From assembly GCF_030504645.1 (NCBI RefSeq), contig NZ_JAUKWQ010000001.1:1409402-1473401 (forward strand): 64,000 bases of DNA, given 5' to 3'. The notes under the pieces were generated by a model, which worked only from the letters and a program-made list of their open reading frames with translations, had not been told where the DNA came from and did no database searches. Positions 45,565 to 54,946 of the stretch are shown here, piece by piece; within the stretch, counting starts at the first letter, position 1; the number at the start of each line of letters is the position of its first letter. This DNA comes from Rhizobium oryzicola. Its GTDB lineage: Bacteria; Pseudomonadota; Alphaproteobacteria; Rhizobiales; Rhizobiaceae. The position numbers and the translations under genes were made by a program.

Positions 45565-48021
45565 ATGATCAGATTGCTTGGATATTTCTTTGGACTGGCC
45601 TGCGTGCTCTTTCTGGGCGCCGCGGTTGTCGGCGCCGTTTACCTGACTGGCGTATCCAGGGATCTGCCCAACTACGAAGTGCTCGCGTCCTACGAGCCGC
45701 CGGTGACGACGCGCGTGCATGCGGGTAACGGCGCGTTGATGGCGGAATATGCGCGCGAGCGCCGCCTGTTCCTACCCATCCAGGCTATCCCGGACCGCGT
45801 CAAGGCGGCATTTCTGTCGGCGGAAGACAAGAATTTCTATACCCATCCGGGCATCGACCCCTGGGGTCTCGGCCGCGCAATTTTGAACAACCTCCAGAAC
45901 TTCGGTTCTGGCCGCCGTCCGGAAGGTGCGTCGACCATCACGCAGCAGGTGGCGAAGAACTTTCTTCTCTCCGCCGACCAGACCATCGACCGCAAGGTGA
46001 AGGAAGCCATTCTTTCCTTCCGCATCGAGCAGACCTATTCCAAGGACAAGATCCTTGAACTCTATCTCAACGAAATCTTCTTCGGCCTGAACTCTTACGG
46101 CATCGCAAGCGCCGCATTGACCTATTTCGACAAGCCGGTGACGGAACTGACGATTGCCGAGACGGCCTATATGGCCTCGCTGCCGAAGGGCCCGGCGAAC
46201 TATCACCCCATCCGCCACGAGCAGGCTGCCCTTGAGCGCCGCAACTGGGTCATCGACCGCATGGCGGAAAACGGCTACATCACCACCAGTGACGCGGCCG
46301 AAGCCAAAAAGCAGCCCCTCGGCGTCAAGCTGCGCCGCTCGGGTGCCTCCGTTTTCGCATCGGATTTCTTCTCGGACGAAGTGCGCCGTCAGATCATCGA
46401 CAAGTACGGTGACAAGGCGCTCTACGAAGGCGGGCTTTCCGTCCGTACCTCGCTCGATCCCGACCTGCAGCTTCTGGCACGCAATGCGCTTCAGCGAGGC
46501 CTGATCAATTACGACGAACGCCGCGGTTTCCGCGGGCCCGTGGCGCAGATCAATGTCGCCGGCGACTGGGGTCCGGAGCTTGCGAAGATCCCTGCCATGC
46601 GCGACGTGCCGGAATGGCGTCTCGCCGTCGTGACCGCCGTCTCTGCCAAGGGCGTTGATCTTGGCATGCAGCCCCAGCCGGGCGCCAACGGCAAGTTGGA
46701 GGACCAGCGCGAGACGGGCCGCATTGAGCCGGACAACATGAAATGGTCTTACCGCGACGCAAAATCCGGTAAGACGGCGAAGGCACCGGATGGCGTCGTA
46801 AGGCCTGGTGACGTCGTTTACGTGGAGCAAATTGCCGGTAAGCAGGGCTCCTACCGTCTGCGTCAGCCGCCGAAGGTGCAGGGCGGCATGGTGGTGATGG
46901 ACCCGCATACGGGCCGCGTTCTCGCTATGGTCGGCGGCTTTGCCTATGGCCAGTCGGAATTCAACCGCGCGACGCTTGCCATGCGCCAGCCGGGCTCGTC
47001 CTTCAAGCCGATCGTCTATGCAGCCGCGCTGGACAACGGTTATACACCGGCTTCCGTTTTGAGCGATGATCCGCTGGAGATCGTTTCTGGCGGCCAGGTC
47101 TATCGCCCTGACAACTATGAAGGTGAAGGCGGCGGCACGAATACGCTTCGTTTTGCCATCGAACATTCCCGCAACCGCATGACCGTGCGCTTGGCGCAGG
47201 ACATGGGCATGGATCTTGTCGCTCAGTATGCCGAGCGTTTCGGCATTTACGACAAGATGCTGCCGGTGCTTTCCATGTCGCTGGGTGCCGGTGAAACCAC
47301 GGTGCTGCGCATGGTCTCCGCCTATTCGGTCATTGCCAACGGTGGAAAGCAGATCAAGCCGACGTTGATTGACCGCATTCAGGATCGCTACGGTAAGACG
47401 ATTTTCCGTCATGAAGAGCGCACCTGCGACGGCTGCAATTTCAGCAACTGGGCGCGCCAGGACGAGCCGAACATTCAGGACAATCGCGAGCGGGTTCTCG
47501 ACCCGATGACTGCCTACCAGATCACATCGATGATGGAAGGTGTCGTGACGCGCGGCACGGCCGCCGGCAAGATCCCCGTCAAGGATCGTCCGGTCGCCGG
47601 CAAGACCGGTACGACCAATGATGAAAAGGACGCCTGGTTTGTCGGCTTTACGCCGGATCTGGTCGCCGGCCTCTACGTTGGGTTCGACACGCCGGCCCCT
47701 CTCGGTCGCGGTGGTACGGGTGGCGTGATTGCCGCGCCGATTTTCGGTGACTTCCTGAAGGATGCCGCCAAGCGGACGGCGCCCAGCAAGTTCCAAGTGC
47801 CGCAGGGCATGACCATGATGGCTGTGAACCGCAAGACCGGCATGGCCGCCATGGAAGGCGATCCCGATACCATCGTGGAAGCCTTCAAGCCCGGCACCGG
47901 CCCGGCCACCAGCTTCTCCGTCATCGGCGCTGGCGAGCAGGTTCTTCAGCCCGAGGAAATCCTGAAGACATCGCCGCAGGCACAGCAGGCGGTAACATCG
48001 GGGGCGGGCGGTCTGTTCTGA
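45565..48021 (+). CDS. mrcA: Penicillin-binding protein 1A
   Basis: 818 residues, a bifunctional peptidoglycan synthase. N-terminal membrane anchor (LLGYFFGLACVLFLGAAVVG). The glycosyltransferase domain carries RPEGASTITQQVAKN near residue 120. An OB-like insert is at about 320-420. In the transpeptidase domain, the SxxK serine is in PGSSFKPIV near 477, the SxN motif in EHSRNRMTV near 535, and KTGT in VAGKTGTTNDEKDAWFVG near 680. In polar-growing Rhizobiales PBP1a is the main elongation synthase. Confidence 0.96.
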   Translation: MIRLLGYFFGLACVLFLGAAVVGAVYLTGVSRDLPNYEVLASYEPPVTTRVHAGNGALMAEYARERRLFLPIQAIPDRVKAAFLSAEDKNFYTHPGIDPWGLGRAILNNLQNFGSGRRPEGASTITQQVAKNFLLSADQTIDRKVKEAILSFRIEQTYSKDKILELYLNEIFFGLNSYGIASAALTYFDKPVTELTIAETAYMASLPKGPANYHPIRHEQAALERRNWVIDRMAENGYITTSDAAEAKKQPLGVKLRRSGASVFASDFFSDEVRRQIIDKYGDKALYEGGLSVRTSLDPDLQLLARNALQRGLINYDERRGFRGPVAQINVAGDWGPELAKIPAMRDVPEWRLAVVTAVSAKGVDLGMQPQPGANGKLEDQRETGRIEPDNMKWSYRDAKSGKTAKAPDGVVRPGDVVYVEQIAGKQGSYRLRQPPKVQGGMVVMDPHTGRVLAMVGGFAYGQSEFNRATLAMRQPGSSFKPIVYAAALDNGYTPASVLSDDPLEIVSGGQVYRPDNYEGEGGGTNTLRFAIEHSRNRMTVRLAQDMGMDLVAQYAERFGIYDKMLPVLSMSLGAGETTVLRMVSAYSVIANGGKQIKPTLIDRIQDRYGKTIFRHEERTCDGCNFSNWARQDEPNIQDNRERVLDPMTAYQITSMMEGVVTRGTAAGKIPVKDRPVAGKTGTTNDEKDAWFVGFTPDLVAGLYVGFDTPAPLGRGGTGGVIAAPIFGDFLKDAAKRTAPSKFQVPQGMTMMAVNRKTGMAAMEGDPDTIVEAFKPGTGPATSFSVIGAGEQVLQPEEILKTSPQAQQAVTSGAGGLF

Positions 48022-48027
48022 CCGCCC
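48006..48027 (+). terminator. Hairpin across the mrcA stop codon
   Basis: GGGCGGTC and GACCGCCC form an 8-bp stem with a 6-nt loop that includes the last codons and TGA of mrcA. No U-tract, so it may only attenuate or protect the 3' end. Confidence 0.4.
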
Positions 48028-48105
48028 AAGGCCACTCAAGCTTTACATCCGAGCCTAACGCAACTATGCACGGCCCATCCTTCGTGAGGACCAAGAAGAA
48101 GACCT

Positions 48106-49234
48106 ATGCGTAACGAAACACTGAATGCAATCGACGAAATCAAGCAGGCCATAAGCCTGCTGAGGAGGCATCTTTGACTGGGACCAGGCGATAAGACGAC
48201 TGGACTGGTTGAATAACAAGGCAGAGGATCCCACCCTCTGGAACGATGCCCAGGAAGCCCAGAAACTGATGCGCGAGCGTCAGCAACTGGATGAAAGCAT
48301 CAATGGCGTGAAGCGCCTCGAACAGCAGATGAAGGATAACATCGAGCTGATCGAAATGGGCGAGGAAGAAGGCGACGAGAGCATCGTCACCGAAGCCGAA
48401 GAAGCCCTGAAGGCCCTGAAGGCAGAGTCCGGCAAGCTGCAGGTCGAGGCGATGCTGTCTGGCGAAGCTGATGGCAACGACACCTATGTGGAAGTCCATT
48501 CCGGCGCCGGCGGTACTGAAAGCCAGGACTGGGCCAGCATGCTGTTGCGCATGTACACCCGCTGGGCGGAACGCAACGGCTTCAAGGTTGAAGTGCTGGA
48601 AGTGCATGACGGCGAAGAAGCCGGCATCAAGTCTGCGACGATCCTCGTCAAGGGCCACAATGCCTATGGCTGGATGAAGACCGAATCCGGTGTCCATCGC
48701 CTCGTGCGCATTTCGCCCTATGACAGCAACGCACGCCGTCATACGTCCTTCTCGTCGATCTGGGTCTATCCGGTCATTGATGACACGATCAACATCGAGA
48801 TCAATGAAAGCGATTGCCGCATCGACACCTATCGTTCGTCCGGTGCCGGTGGTCAGCACGTCAACACCACTGACTCGGCTGTGCGTATCACGCATATTCC
48901 AACGGGTATCGTGGTGGCCTGCCAGCAGGAACGTTCGCAGCACAAGAACCGCGCCAAGGCGTGGGACATGTTGCGCGCTCGTCTCTATGAGCAGGAGCTG
49001 AAGAAGCGCGAAGATGCGGCCAATGCCGAAGCGGCCTCCAAAACCGATATCGGCTGGGGTCACCAGATCCGTTCCTACGTGCTCCAGCCCTATCAGCTGG
49101 TGAAGGATCTGCGCACCGGTGTTGAAAGCACCGCGCCCGACGATGTGCTGAATGGCGATATCAACGAGTTCATGGAAGCAGCGCTTGCTCATCGCATCAG
49201 CGGCAAGGCAGACGCAGTTTCCGATATCGATTGA
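48106..49234 (+). CDS. prfB: Peptide chain release factor 2 with programmed +1 frameshift
   Basis: RF2 ends translation at UGA and UAA. The gene is split: ATG 48106 to CTT 48172-48174 reads 23 codons (starting [14 protein letters not shown]), then an in-frame TGA at 48175-48177. Skipping T48175 continues in the +1 frame (GAC TGG GAC...) to 49234, giving 375 residues. The slippery CTT-TGA-C is preceded by AGGAGG (48163-48168), the internal Shine-Dalgarno that stimulates slippage, as in E. coli. The GGQ motif is in [11 protein letters not shown]. The stop-recognition tripeptide reads SPY ([12 protein letters not shown]) where E. coli has SPF. Written as a join it is 48106..48174 and 48176..49234. 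Confidence 0.95.
48163..48178 (+). promoter_or_regulatory. prfB autoregulatory frameshift site
   Basis: AGGAGG, three bases, then CTT TGA C. When RF2 is scarce, the ribosome pauses at UGA and slips by +1 to make more RF2. All three elements (internal Shine-Dalgarno, slippery CUU, UGA in poor C context) are present with the standard spacing. Confidence 0.93.
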
Positions 49235-49255
49235 TCGCCTGACAGGAAAATCGAA

Positions 49256-49291
49256 AACGGCCGGGTCGCGAGATCCGGCCGTTCTTGTTTT
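49256..49291 (+). terminator. Terminator of prfB
   Basis: AACGGCCGG and CCGGCCGTT form a 9-bp stem with a 10-nt loop, followed by CTTGTTTT, 21 bp after the stop. Confidence 0.85.
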
Positions 49292-49304
49292 GAGGGGAAT
49301 GAGC

Positions 49305-50507
49305 TTACTCAGCGGCAGCCAGCGAACCTTGCCGGCTCCGTAGAACGACGATCGACAGCAGGAAGACGACAACTGAGCAAAGTCCGATGACGGTCACCAT
49401 CGGCCGCGACGTGCCATCGACGAACAGGCCGCCGATCCCGACGACAAAGGCCGAGGTGATGAACTGTATCGTGCCCATCATGGCGGATGCTGTGCCGGCA
49501 ATACGTCCGTGATGCTCCAGCGCAAGGACGGCAGCAGTGGGAATGATCATGCCCAGGAAGCCGTAGCCGCAAAACAGGAAGGCCGCCATGACATCAAGGC
49601 GATCAATGCCGAGCGAGGTAATGAAGGCGAGCGCCACCATCATTGTCGCATAGCCGGCGACCGCGCCGCGAATCACCTTGCGTAGGCCGATCTTGCGCGC
49701 CAGCCAGCCATTCATCTGTGACATGCCGATAAAAGCGACAGCATTGCAGGAGAAGACGACGCTGTAGAAGGATGGCGACAGGCCGTAATGCTCGATCAGC
49801 ACGAAGGAGGAGTTGGCCACATAGATCATGTAGCTGGACATGCCGAAGGCTGCCATGAGGACAAGTCCCAGATAATAGGGGTCGCTGAGCAGCGTGCGAT
49901 ATGCGTTCAGGGCACCGGCGATGCTGCTTTGGCTGCGGGCCGACGGCAGGCGGGTTTCTTCAAGAAAGAAGATGGCAACGACCAGTCCGACCAGGCCGGC
50001 GGCGACCATGACCAGGAAGATCAGTCGCCAGTCTCCGAAAGCGGTGACGATGCTGCCAGCCAGGGGTGCCAGGATGGGTGACACGCTGAAGACCAGCATC
50101 AGCCGTGACATCAGTTGGGCTGCCGCGGCGCCGGTGTGCAGATCGCGCACGATCGCCCGGCCGATGACCACCCCGGCACAGGCACCCATGCCCTGCAGGA
50201 ACCGGAAGGCGATCAACCATCCGATAGACGGGGAGAGCGCACAGCCGATGGCGCCGATTCCGTAGAGAACGAGTCCCACATAGAGCGGACGTTTGCGCCC
50301 GAACATGTCGGATACGGGGCCATAGACGATCTGGGAGACCGCCATGGCGGCAAAGAAGGAAATGAGGCTCGCCTGAACCGCGTGGCTGTCGGCCTTGAGG
50401 TTGGCGGCAATGGTTGGCAAGGCGGGGAGATACATGTCGAGCGCGAAAAGCCCGATGGCGGAGAGCAGCCCCAGGGTCAGGGCATGTGACGGTGCTCTGC
50501 GTTGCAT
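49305..50507 (-). CDS. Bcr/CflA family multidrug MFS transporter
   Basis: 400 residues, 12 hydrophobic segments. ALDMYLPALPTIAANLKAD at TM1 and VYGPVSDMFGRKRPLYVGL in the TM2-3 loop are the Bcr/CflA signature; RFLQGMGACAGVVIGRAIVRD is the motif C-like region. Exports drugs such as bicyclomycin or other small molecules by proton antiport. Divergent from a TetR gene, which probably represses it through the dyad at 50630-50647. Confidence 0.92.
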   Translation of the reverse strand: MQRRAPSHALTLGLLSAIGLFALDMYLPALPTIAANLKADSHAVQASLISFFAAMAVSQIVYGPVSDMFGRKRPLYVGLVLYGIGAIGCALSPSIGWLIAFRFLQGMGACAGVVIGRAIVRDLHTGAAAAQLMSRLMLVFSVSPILAPLAGSIVTAFGDWRLIFLVMVAAGLVGLVVAIFFLEETRLPSARSQSSIAGALNAYRTLLSDPYYLGLVLMAAFGMSSYMIYVANSSFVLIEHYGLSPSFYSVVFSCNAVAFIGMSQMNGWLARKIGLRKVIRGAVAGYATMMVALAFITSLGIDRLDVMAAFLFCGYGFLGMIIPTAAVLALEHHGRIAGTASAMMGTIQFITSAFVVGIGGLFVDGTSRPMVTVIGLCSVVVFLLSIVVLRSRQGSLAAAE

Positions 50508-50629
50508 TTGGAGAAAGCCTTTCCCGTCACCACATCTGTCGTGTTACGGCAGGGCGAGGACGATTTTGGGGGCAAAGATGAAAGCCAGCCAGCGGTGGAT
50601 CGTGGGGCTTGGCGATCATGTAAAATATT

Positions 50630-50647
50630 TTGGACACGATTGTCCAA
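50630..50647. promoter_or_regulatory. Probable TetR-family operator
   Basis: TTGGACA-CGAT-TGTCCAA, a perfect 7-bp inverted repeat with a 4-bp spacer, in the divergent region between the transporter and tetR, 27 bp before the tetR ATG. Placement and size suit TetR autorepression and control of the transporter. Confidence 0.65.
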
Positions 50648-50674
50648 TCCGTCAAGGGGTCGTATGTTAGTGTC

Positions 50675-51331
50675 ATGAAAAATTCAACAGCAGAACTTGC
50701 GACGGAGCTCGACACCTGGCCGCCGGCGCAGAACAAGCGTCAGGCGATCCTGAATGCCGCGGCCGATGTTTTCGCGCAGGAAGGCTTTGCAGGCGCAAGC
50801 ATTGATGCCATTGCGGCGAGGGCCGGGGTTTCCCGACAGACAGTCTATAACCAACTGGGCGACAAGGATAATCTGTTCAAGGTGGTCGTGTCGGAAATCA
50901 CCGATCGATCAAGCGCCGGATTTTTCCGGGTCCTCGACACCTTTCCTGTCGCACCTGAAAATCTTGAGAAGGAGCTGACGGACTTTTCTGCTCGCCTTCT
51001 TCGCAAGGCAATCTGTGATCCCAATGGCCGCTGGTTACGCAAGGTGGTGGAGACGGAAGGCGCGCGTTTCCCGGAGCTGTTCGAGACCTGGAAGGAATAT
51101 GGGCCGGGCAAGAAAAACCCGGCGGTTGCTGCTCGCCTGGCGCAACTGGCGCTTGCCGGCTATCTTGAACTCGACGATCCGGCACTGGCCGCCCGCCAAT
51201 ACATGTCGCTTCTGGCAACCGATCTCAGGATCGACCAGCAGCTTGGGCGCAGGACGCCGGAACATGAAATTGACCGCATGGCTGCTGATGCCACACGCAC
51301 CTTCCTGCGCGCCTTTGGTCGCCGTAATTGA
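50675..51331 (+). CDS. TetR/AcrR family transcriptional regulator
   Basis: 218 residues from ATG 50675 (MKNSTAEL). The HTH is in KRQAILNAAADVFAQEGFAG and ARAGVSRQTVYNQLGDKDNL, followed by a ligand-binding helical domain resembling the AefR-like group (RWLRKVVETEGARFPELFETW). It is expected to repress the divergent Bcr/CflA transporter and itself. Convergent with the NAD kinase gene, with no room for a terminator (stops at 51331 and 51332). Confidence 0.9.
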   Translation: MKNSTAELATELDTWPPAQNKRQAILNAAADVFAQEGFAGASIDAIAARAGVSRQTVYNQLGDKDNLFKVVVSEITDRSSAGFFRVLDTFPVAPENLEKELTDFSARLLRKAICDPNGRWLRKVVETEGARFPELFETWKEYGPGKKNPAVAARLAQLALAGYLELDDPALAARQYMSLLATDLRIDQQLGRRTPEHEIDRMAADATRTFLRAFGRRN

Positions 51332-52105
51332 TCAGTCGCTGAACTGTTCCGCGAGAATGCGCTCCGACCACGAGTGATCGGGGTCGGAAAGAATACGCGC
51401 CGTGCGATCGGTCGATTGGGCGATTCGCACTGACAGCACGCTCTTCACTTCCGTATTGTCGGCAACCGCGTTGACCGGGCGTTTTGAGGGCTCGAGGATC
51501 TCGATATCCACGCAGACCTTGTTCGGCAGAAGCGCGCCCCGCCAGCGGCGAGGGCGGAAGGCGCTGACCGGCGTCATGGCCAGCAGGGGTGCTTCCAGGG
51601 GCAGGATTGGCCCATGGGCGGAAAGATTATAGGCCGTGGAGCCCGCCGGAGTCGCAATCATCAGGCCGTCGCAAATCAGTTCCTCCAGCCGCACATGCCC
51701 ATCGATTGTTACCTTCAGCTTCGCCGCCTGATAGGATTGGCGAAACAGATAGACCTCGTTGATCGCAAGCGCGATGGATGTTGTACCGTCATCGTTGACG
51801 GTCTTCATCTGCAGCGGATGAAAATCATTCTCGACGGCAGTGTCGATTCGCTCGAACAGACCGTCCAGGCGGTAGTCGTTCATCAGAAAGCCGACCGAGC
51901 CGCAATTCATGCCGTAGATGCGTTTGCCGCTGTTGATGGTCTGATGCAGCGTCTGCAACATGAAGCCATCGCCACCCAAGGCAATGATGACGTCAGCGTC
52001 TTCGACGGAACTGTTACCGTAAAGGGTCGTCAACTGTTCGAAAGCATGCTGCGCCTCCGGTGCCGGAGACGCCTGAAACGAAAGACGTTTTGTGTTCGCG
52101 ACCAT
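51332..52105 (-). CDS. nadK: NAD kinase
   Basis: 257 residues from ATG 52105 (MVANTKRLSF). Phosphorylates NAD to NADP. Family motifs: IIALGGDGFMLQTLH (GGDG), LAINEVYLFRQS (NE) and DGLMIATPAGSTAYNLSAHGP. The short N-terminal domain is typical of alphaproteobacterial NadK. Its stop directly abuts that of tetR. Confidence 0.95.
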   Translation of the reverse strand: MVANTKRLSFQASPAPEAQHAFEQLTTLYGNSSVEDADVIIALGGDGFMLQTLHQTINSGKRIYGMNCGSVGFLMNDYRLDGLFERIDTAVENDFHPLQMKTVNDDGTTSIALAINEVYLFRQSYQAAKLKVTIDGHVRLEELICDGLMIATPAGSTAYNLSAHGPILPLEAPLLAMTPVSAFRPRRWRGALLPNKVCVDIEILEPSKRPVNAVADNTEVKSVLSVRIAQSTDRTARILSDPDHSWSERILAEQFSD

Positions 52106-52271
52106 GGCGCCCTCATATAAGCATGCTTTCGTACTCGATAATCTCAAGCAAGGACAAGCCTGCAGGTCGCGATAAACGTTCCGTTCTCGCTCACCTCAAG
52201 AGAATGATCCCTGTGATAAAAAGCAGATTTCGCTTTACAGCAGAACAGGATGTGGTAATTCCCCGCCCAAC

Positions 52272-52347
<76 letters not shown>

Positions 52348-52389
52348 TTTTCATCTTCTGAATTTGATGGCGCTTATTTGCGTGTTATT

Positions 52390-53487
52390 TCACGCAAGCC
52401 AAATCCCATCTGCAATTCTGGCACTGACGCCAGCGATATTCTCCGCGCTCTCGGAAAAATTCATGAGCACCTCGGCTTTTGAAGCGCCATGAGCCAGTTG
52501 GTCCAGCCAGTAGGCCATGCCACCTGCTTCGCCGGCGCGGTGCAGAACGTGTTCATAAAGCTTTCCGACGAAATCCTGGTTGGATACATTGGCTCCAGAG
52601 AGCGCCTGAAACTCGGTGGCCGACACAAATCCTTGCGCAGCGTCCAGCAGTGACTTGCCGTTGTCCATTGCCCTGACCCAGAAGGAAAGGCCACCTGTAT
52701 CCGGCGTTCGGTCGAAGGCGGCCTGATAGAGGCGATAGGCTTGCCCTGCATTGGCGGACGTGTCGAGAGCCAACGTGCCGTCGGCAAACTGGATTCGCTC
52801 GATATTGCTGAGCTTGTCCGTACCGGTCGTTGCTGAGGTCACCGTGGCAACGCCGGCGATCTGGCGCACCGTATAGGACGCCCGAGCGCCATCATAGATG
52901 ACCGTGTCGATACCTTCGCGGCCATCAAAGGCGTCATTGCCGCTGCCCGCCTTGAAGGTGTTGTTCTTTGTGAGATTGTCAATGAAGCTGGCCGGCGTGT
53001 CATAGCTGGCAAAGCGTTGAAGGTACTCAACCAGCGTCGCGCCGTTGGCATCCGCCGACGACAGGACGCCACCGGATTTCACGAAGTCGATCAGCTTCTG
53101 CGTGCCGAGAAGATGCGTCGCGGCAATCATACCGGTCTTGGTGAGCAGCACGCCGTTCAAGGTCTGGCCAGCATAGAATTCCAAATCATAGTAGCGGATG
53201 CGGTTCCACAACAGCGTGAACCAGTGATCGGCAGCAGTGTCCTGTTCCGAGGGGTTGTTCAGAAAATCGCCAAGCGAGTTGATACCGTTCTTGCCAAGGA
53301 AGCCCTTGGAATAGACATTGTCGTAGGAATTGCCGTCCTTGGCGACATAGCCGAGATCAATCAGCGCCGCCTCACCGAACTGATAGGCGCCTGCGTAGCC
53401 GTATTTGTTGACGACGGAATAGTTGCCACCGGATTCGCGTTGCCGCAGCGCTGCAAAGAAATCGCGATAGGTGCCGGTGGTTGACAT
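52390..53487 (-). CDS. Lysozyme-like protein with RTX-like segment and DUF4214 domain
   Basis: 365 residues. Residues 8-120 look like a lysozyme/transglycosylase fold ([18 protein letters not shown], candidate catalytic Glu in RESGG, then [14 protein letters not shown]). A single RTX-like stretch lies near 177-190 ([15 protein letters not shown]) and the C-terminal 120 residues are DUF4214 ([19 protein letters not shown] and [19 protein letters not shown]). There is no Sec signal; RTX plus DUF4214 suggest type I secretion. It may act on peptidoglycan or an exopolysaccharide outside the cell. It stands alone 3' of tRNA-Thr on the other strand. Confidence 0.78.
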   Translation of the reverse strand: MSTTGTYRDFFAALRQRESGGNYSVVNKYGYAGAYQFGEAALIDLGYVAKDGNSYDNVYSKGFLGKNGINSLGDFLNNPSEQDTAADHWFTLLWNRIRYYDLEFYAGQTLNGVLLTKTGMIAATHLLGTQKLIDFVKSGGVLSSADANGATLVEYLQRFASYDTPASFIDNLTKNNTFKAGSGNDAFDGREGIDTVIYDGARASYTVRQIAGVATVTSATTGTDKLSNIERIQFADGTLALDTSANAGQAYRLYQAAFDRTPDTGGLSFWVRAMDNGKSLLDAAQGFVSATEFQALSGANVSNQDFVGKLYEHVLHRAGEAGGMAYWLDQLAHGASKAEVLMNFSESAENIAGVSARIADGIWLA

Positions 53488-53610
53488 CTGAGCCAGTCCT
53501 CTTGGCTTCAGGTGTAAGAAGCCGTTTCGGTTCGGAACGATAACGGAATGTCTTCAACAATCGGTAAGCGCAACACACCCTCGCGTAACGGGAAGGGGTT
53601 GGCGACCATA

Positions 53611-53640
53611 AACGAAAACAGCCGGCACGAAGCCGGCTGT
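53611..53640 (-). terminator. Terminator of the glycine-zipper protein gene
   Basis: On the minus strand ACAGCCGGC, a 5-nt loop, GCCGGCTGT and then TTTCGTT; 25 bp after the stop. Confidence 0.8.
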
Positions 53641-53665
53641 CTGAAATATTCAATTGAGGGCTACG

Positions 53666-54019
53666 TCAATCGCAAACGCGGACGCTTTCCATGTGCCAGC
53701 CGCCGTCATAGGCGTTGCGGACGCGCCGATCTTCATACCAGCAACTCGGCGGGGGCGGTGCTTCTTCTATGTAGCGAGGGCCGCCGCCATTAGCGAGTGC
53801 TCCACCAATAAGACCACCAACGACGCCAGCGGCGAGACCGCCAGCGATAACGGCGCCCGTGTTGTTGTGGTGACGGCGCGGCGGAGGACCTGGAGGCGGG
53901 CCGGGCGGTGGCGGGTAACGACGCCATTCCTGTGCCATTGCATTCGGAGCCGGAATGGTCACCGTGCCCATGGTCGCTACCAGTGCCAATGTCATGGCTG
54001 TGATCAATGTCTTTTTCAT
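53666..54019 (-). CDS. Small exported glycine-zipper protein
   Basis: 117 residues: a signal peptide (KKTLITAMTLALVATMGTV, cleavage near AMAQ), then a proline-rich stretch (YPPPPGPPPGPPPRR). A glycine-zipper hydrophobic segment (AVIAGGLAAGVVGGLIGGAL) follows, and the C-terminal 30 residues contain two cysteines (SCWYEDRRV and VRVCD). Probably periplasmic or outer-membrane associated; function unknown. This type is common in Rhizobiales, often in several paralogues. Confidence 0.82.
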   Translation of the reverse strand: MKKTLITAMTLALVATMGTVTIPAPNAMAQEWRRYPPPPGPPPGPPPRRHHNNTGAVIAGGLAAGVVGGLIGGALANGGGPRYIEEAPPPPSCWYEDRRVRNAYDGGWHMESVRVCD

Positions 54020-54154
54020 AGGGCGATCCCTCTTCTACGGCTGCCAATCAGGGTGCCGCGTTGTCGTGAAGATGCGCTCGGCAAGCTTAACAGTCGCTGA
54101 ACGAATTGTGACATCAATGCGGCGTCTCTTGAACTCTGAAAGGTGGCTTGCCGT

Positions 54155-54946
54155 TCAATAGCCTTTGCCGTTCTCAGCACCCACACCCCGACCGTAGCGT
54201 GATGCCAACCGGCGCAGTGCGGTCACAAACTCGGTGACGTCACCGCCCACGGCAACAAATTGCGCGCCGAGCGATAGATAGCGCTTGTTGAGGTTTTCAT
54301 CAAAGGTAAGGATGCCTGCAGGCTTGCCTGCAGCCGTTATCTTGACCAATGCGGCTTCTATCGCCTGCTGAACCGGCTCTGCATCCAACTGGCCGGCAAA
54401 CCCCATGTCTGCGGCCAGATCAGCCGGACCGATGAACACGCCATCGACACCATCCACCGAAAGGATAGCATCCAGGTTTTCCAGCGCTTGCCGGGTCTCC
54501 GCCTGGACGAGAAGGCACACTTCCCTATCGGCGGCCTGGGCATAGTCGTCGATGGTATTGAAGCGAGAGGCGCGGGCGACTGCCGCCCCCATTCCGCGTT
54601 CGCCGTAGGGCGGGTAACGAACAGCTCGGACCAGGGCTTCTGCCTGTTCACGTGTATCGACCATCGGGATCAGCAGCGTCTGCGCACCGATATCGAGAAA
54701 CTGCTTGATCATCCATTTCTCGCCCACGGGCAGGCGCACCACAGGAAAGGAGGGCGAAGATTCGAGCGCCTGCAATTGATGCAGCACGCTGCGCAGATCA
54801 TTGGGACCGTGCTCGCCATCTATCACCAGCCAATCGAATCCGGCTTGTCCTGCCATGGAGGCGGCGTAGGCGTCCGCCATGTTGAGCCAAAGGCCAATGA
54901 GTGGCTTGCGAGAGGCAAGGGCTGCCTTGAAAGGATTTTTGAGCAT
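54155..54946 (-). CDS. hpaI: HpcH/HpaI family aldolase (4-hydroxy-2-oxoheptanedioate aldolase-like)
   Basis: 263 residues from ATG 54946 (MLKNPFKAALA), GGAG eight bases upstream. A class II metal-dependent pyruvate aldolase: IDGEHGPNDL (His), QAETRQALENLDAI (metal Glu), GPADLAADMG (metal Asp). Cleaves 4-hydroxy-2-oxo acids to pyruvate and an aldehyde. No other aromatic-degradation genes are near, so the physiological substrate could be another sugar-acid derivative; the symbol is by family. Confidence 0.88.
   Translation of the reverse strand: MLKNPFKAALASRKPLIGLWLNMADAYAASMAGQAGFDWLVIDGEHGPNDLRSVLHQLQALESSPSFPVVRLPVGEKWMIKQFLDIGAQTLLIPMVDTREQAEALVRAVRYPPYGERGMGAAVARASRFNTIDDYAQAADREVCLLVQAETRQALENLDAILSVDGVDGVFIGPADLAADMGFAGQLDAEPVQQAIEAALVKITAAGKPAGILTFDENLNKRYLSLGAQFVAVGGDVTEFVTALRRLASRYGRGVGAENGKGY

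Noticed and set aside
45772..48039. 755-codon open frame antisense to mrcA
   Set aside because: PBP1A catalytic motifs are all present on the plus strand; the antisense frame is a codon-bias shadow.
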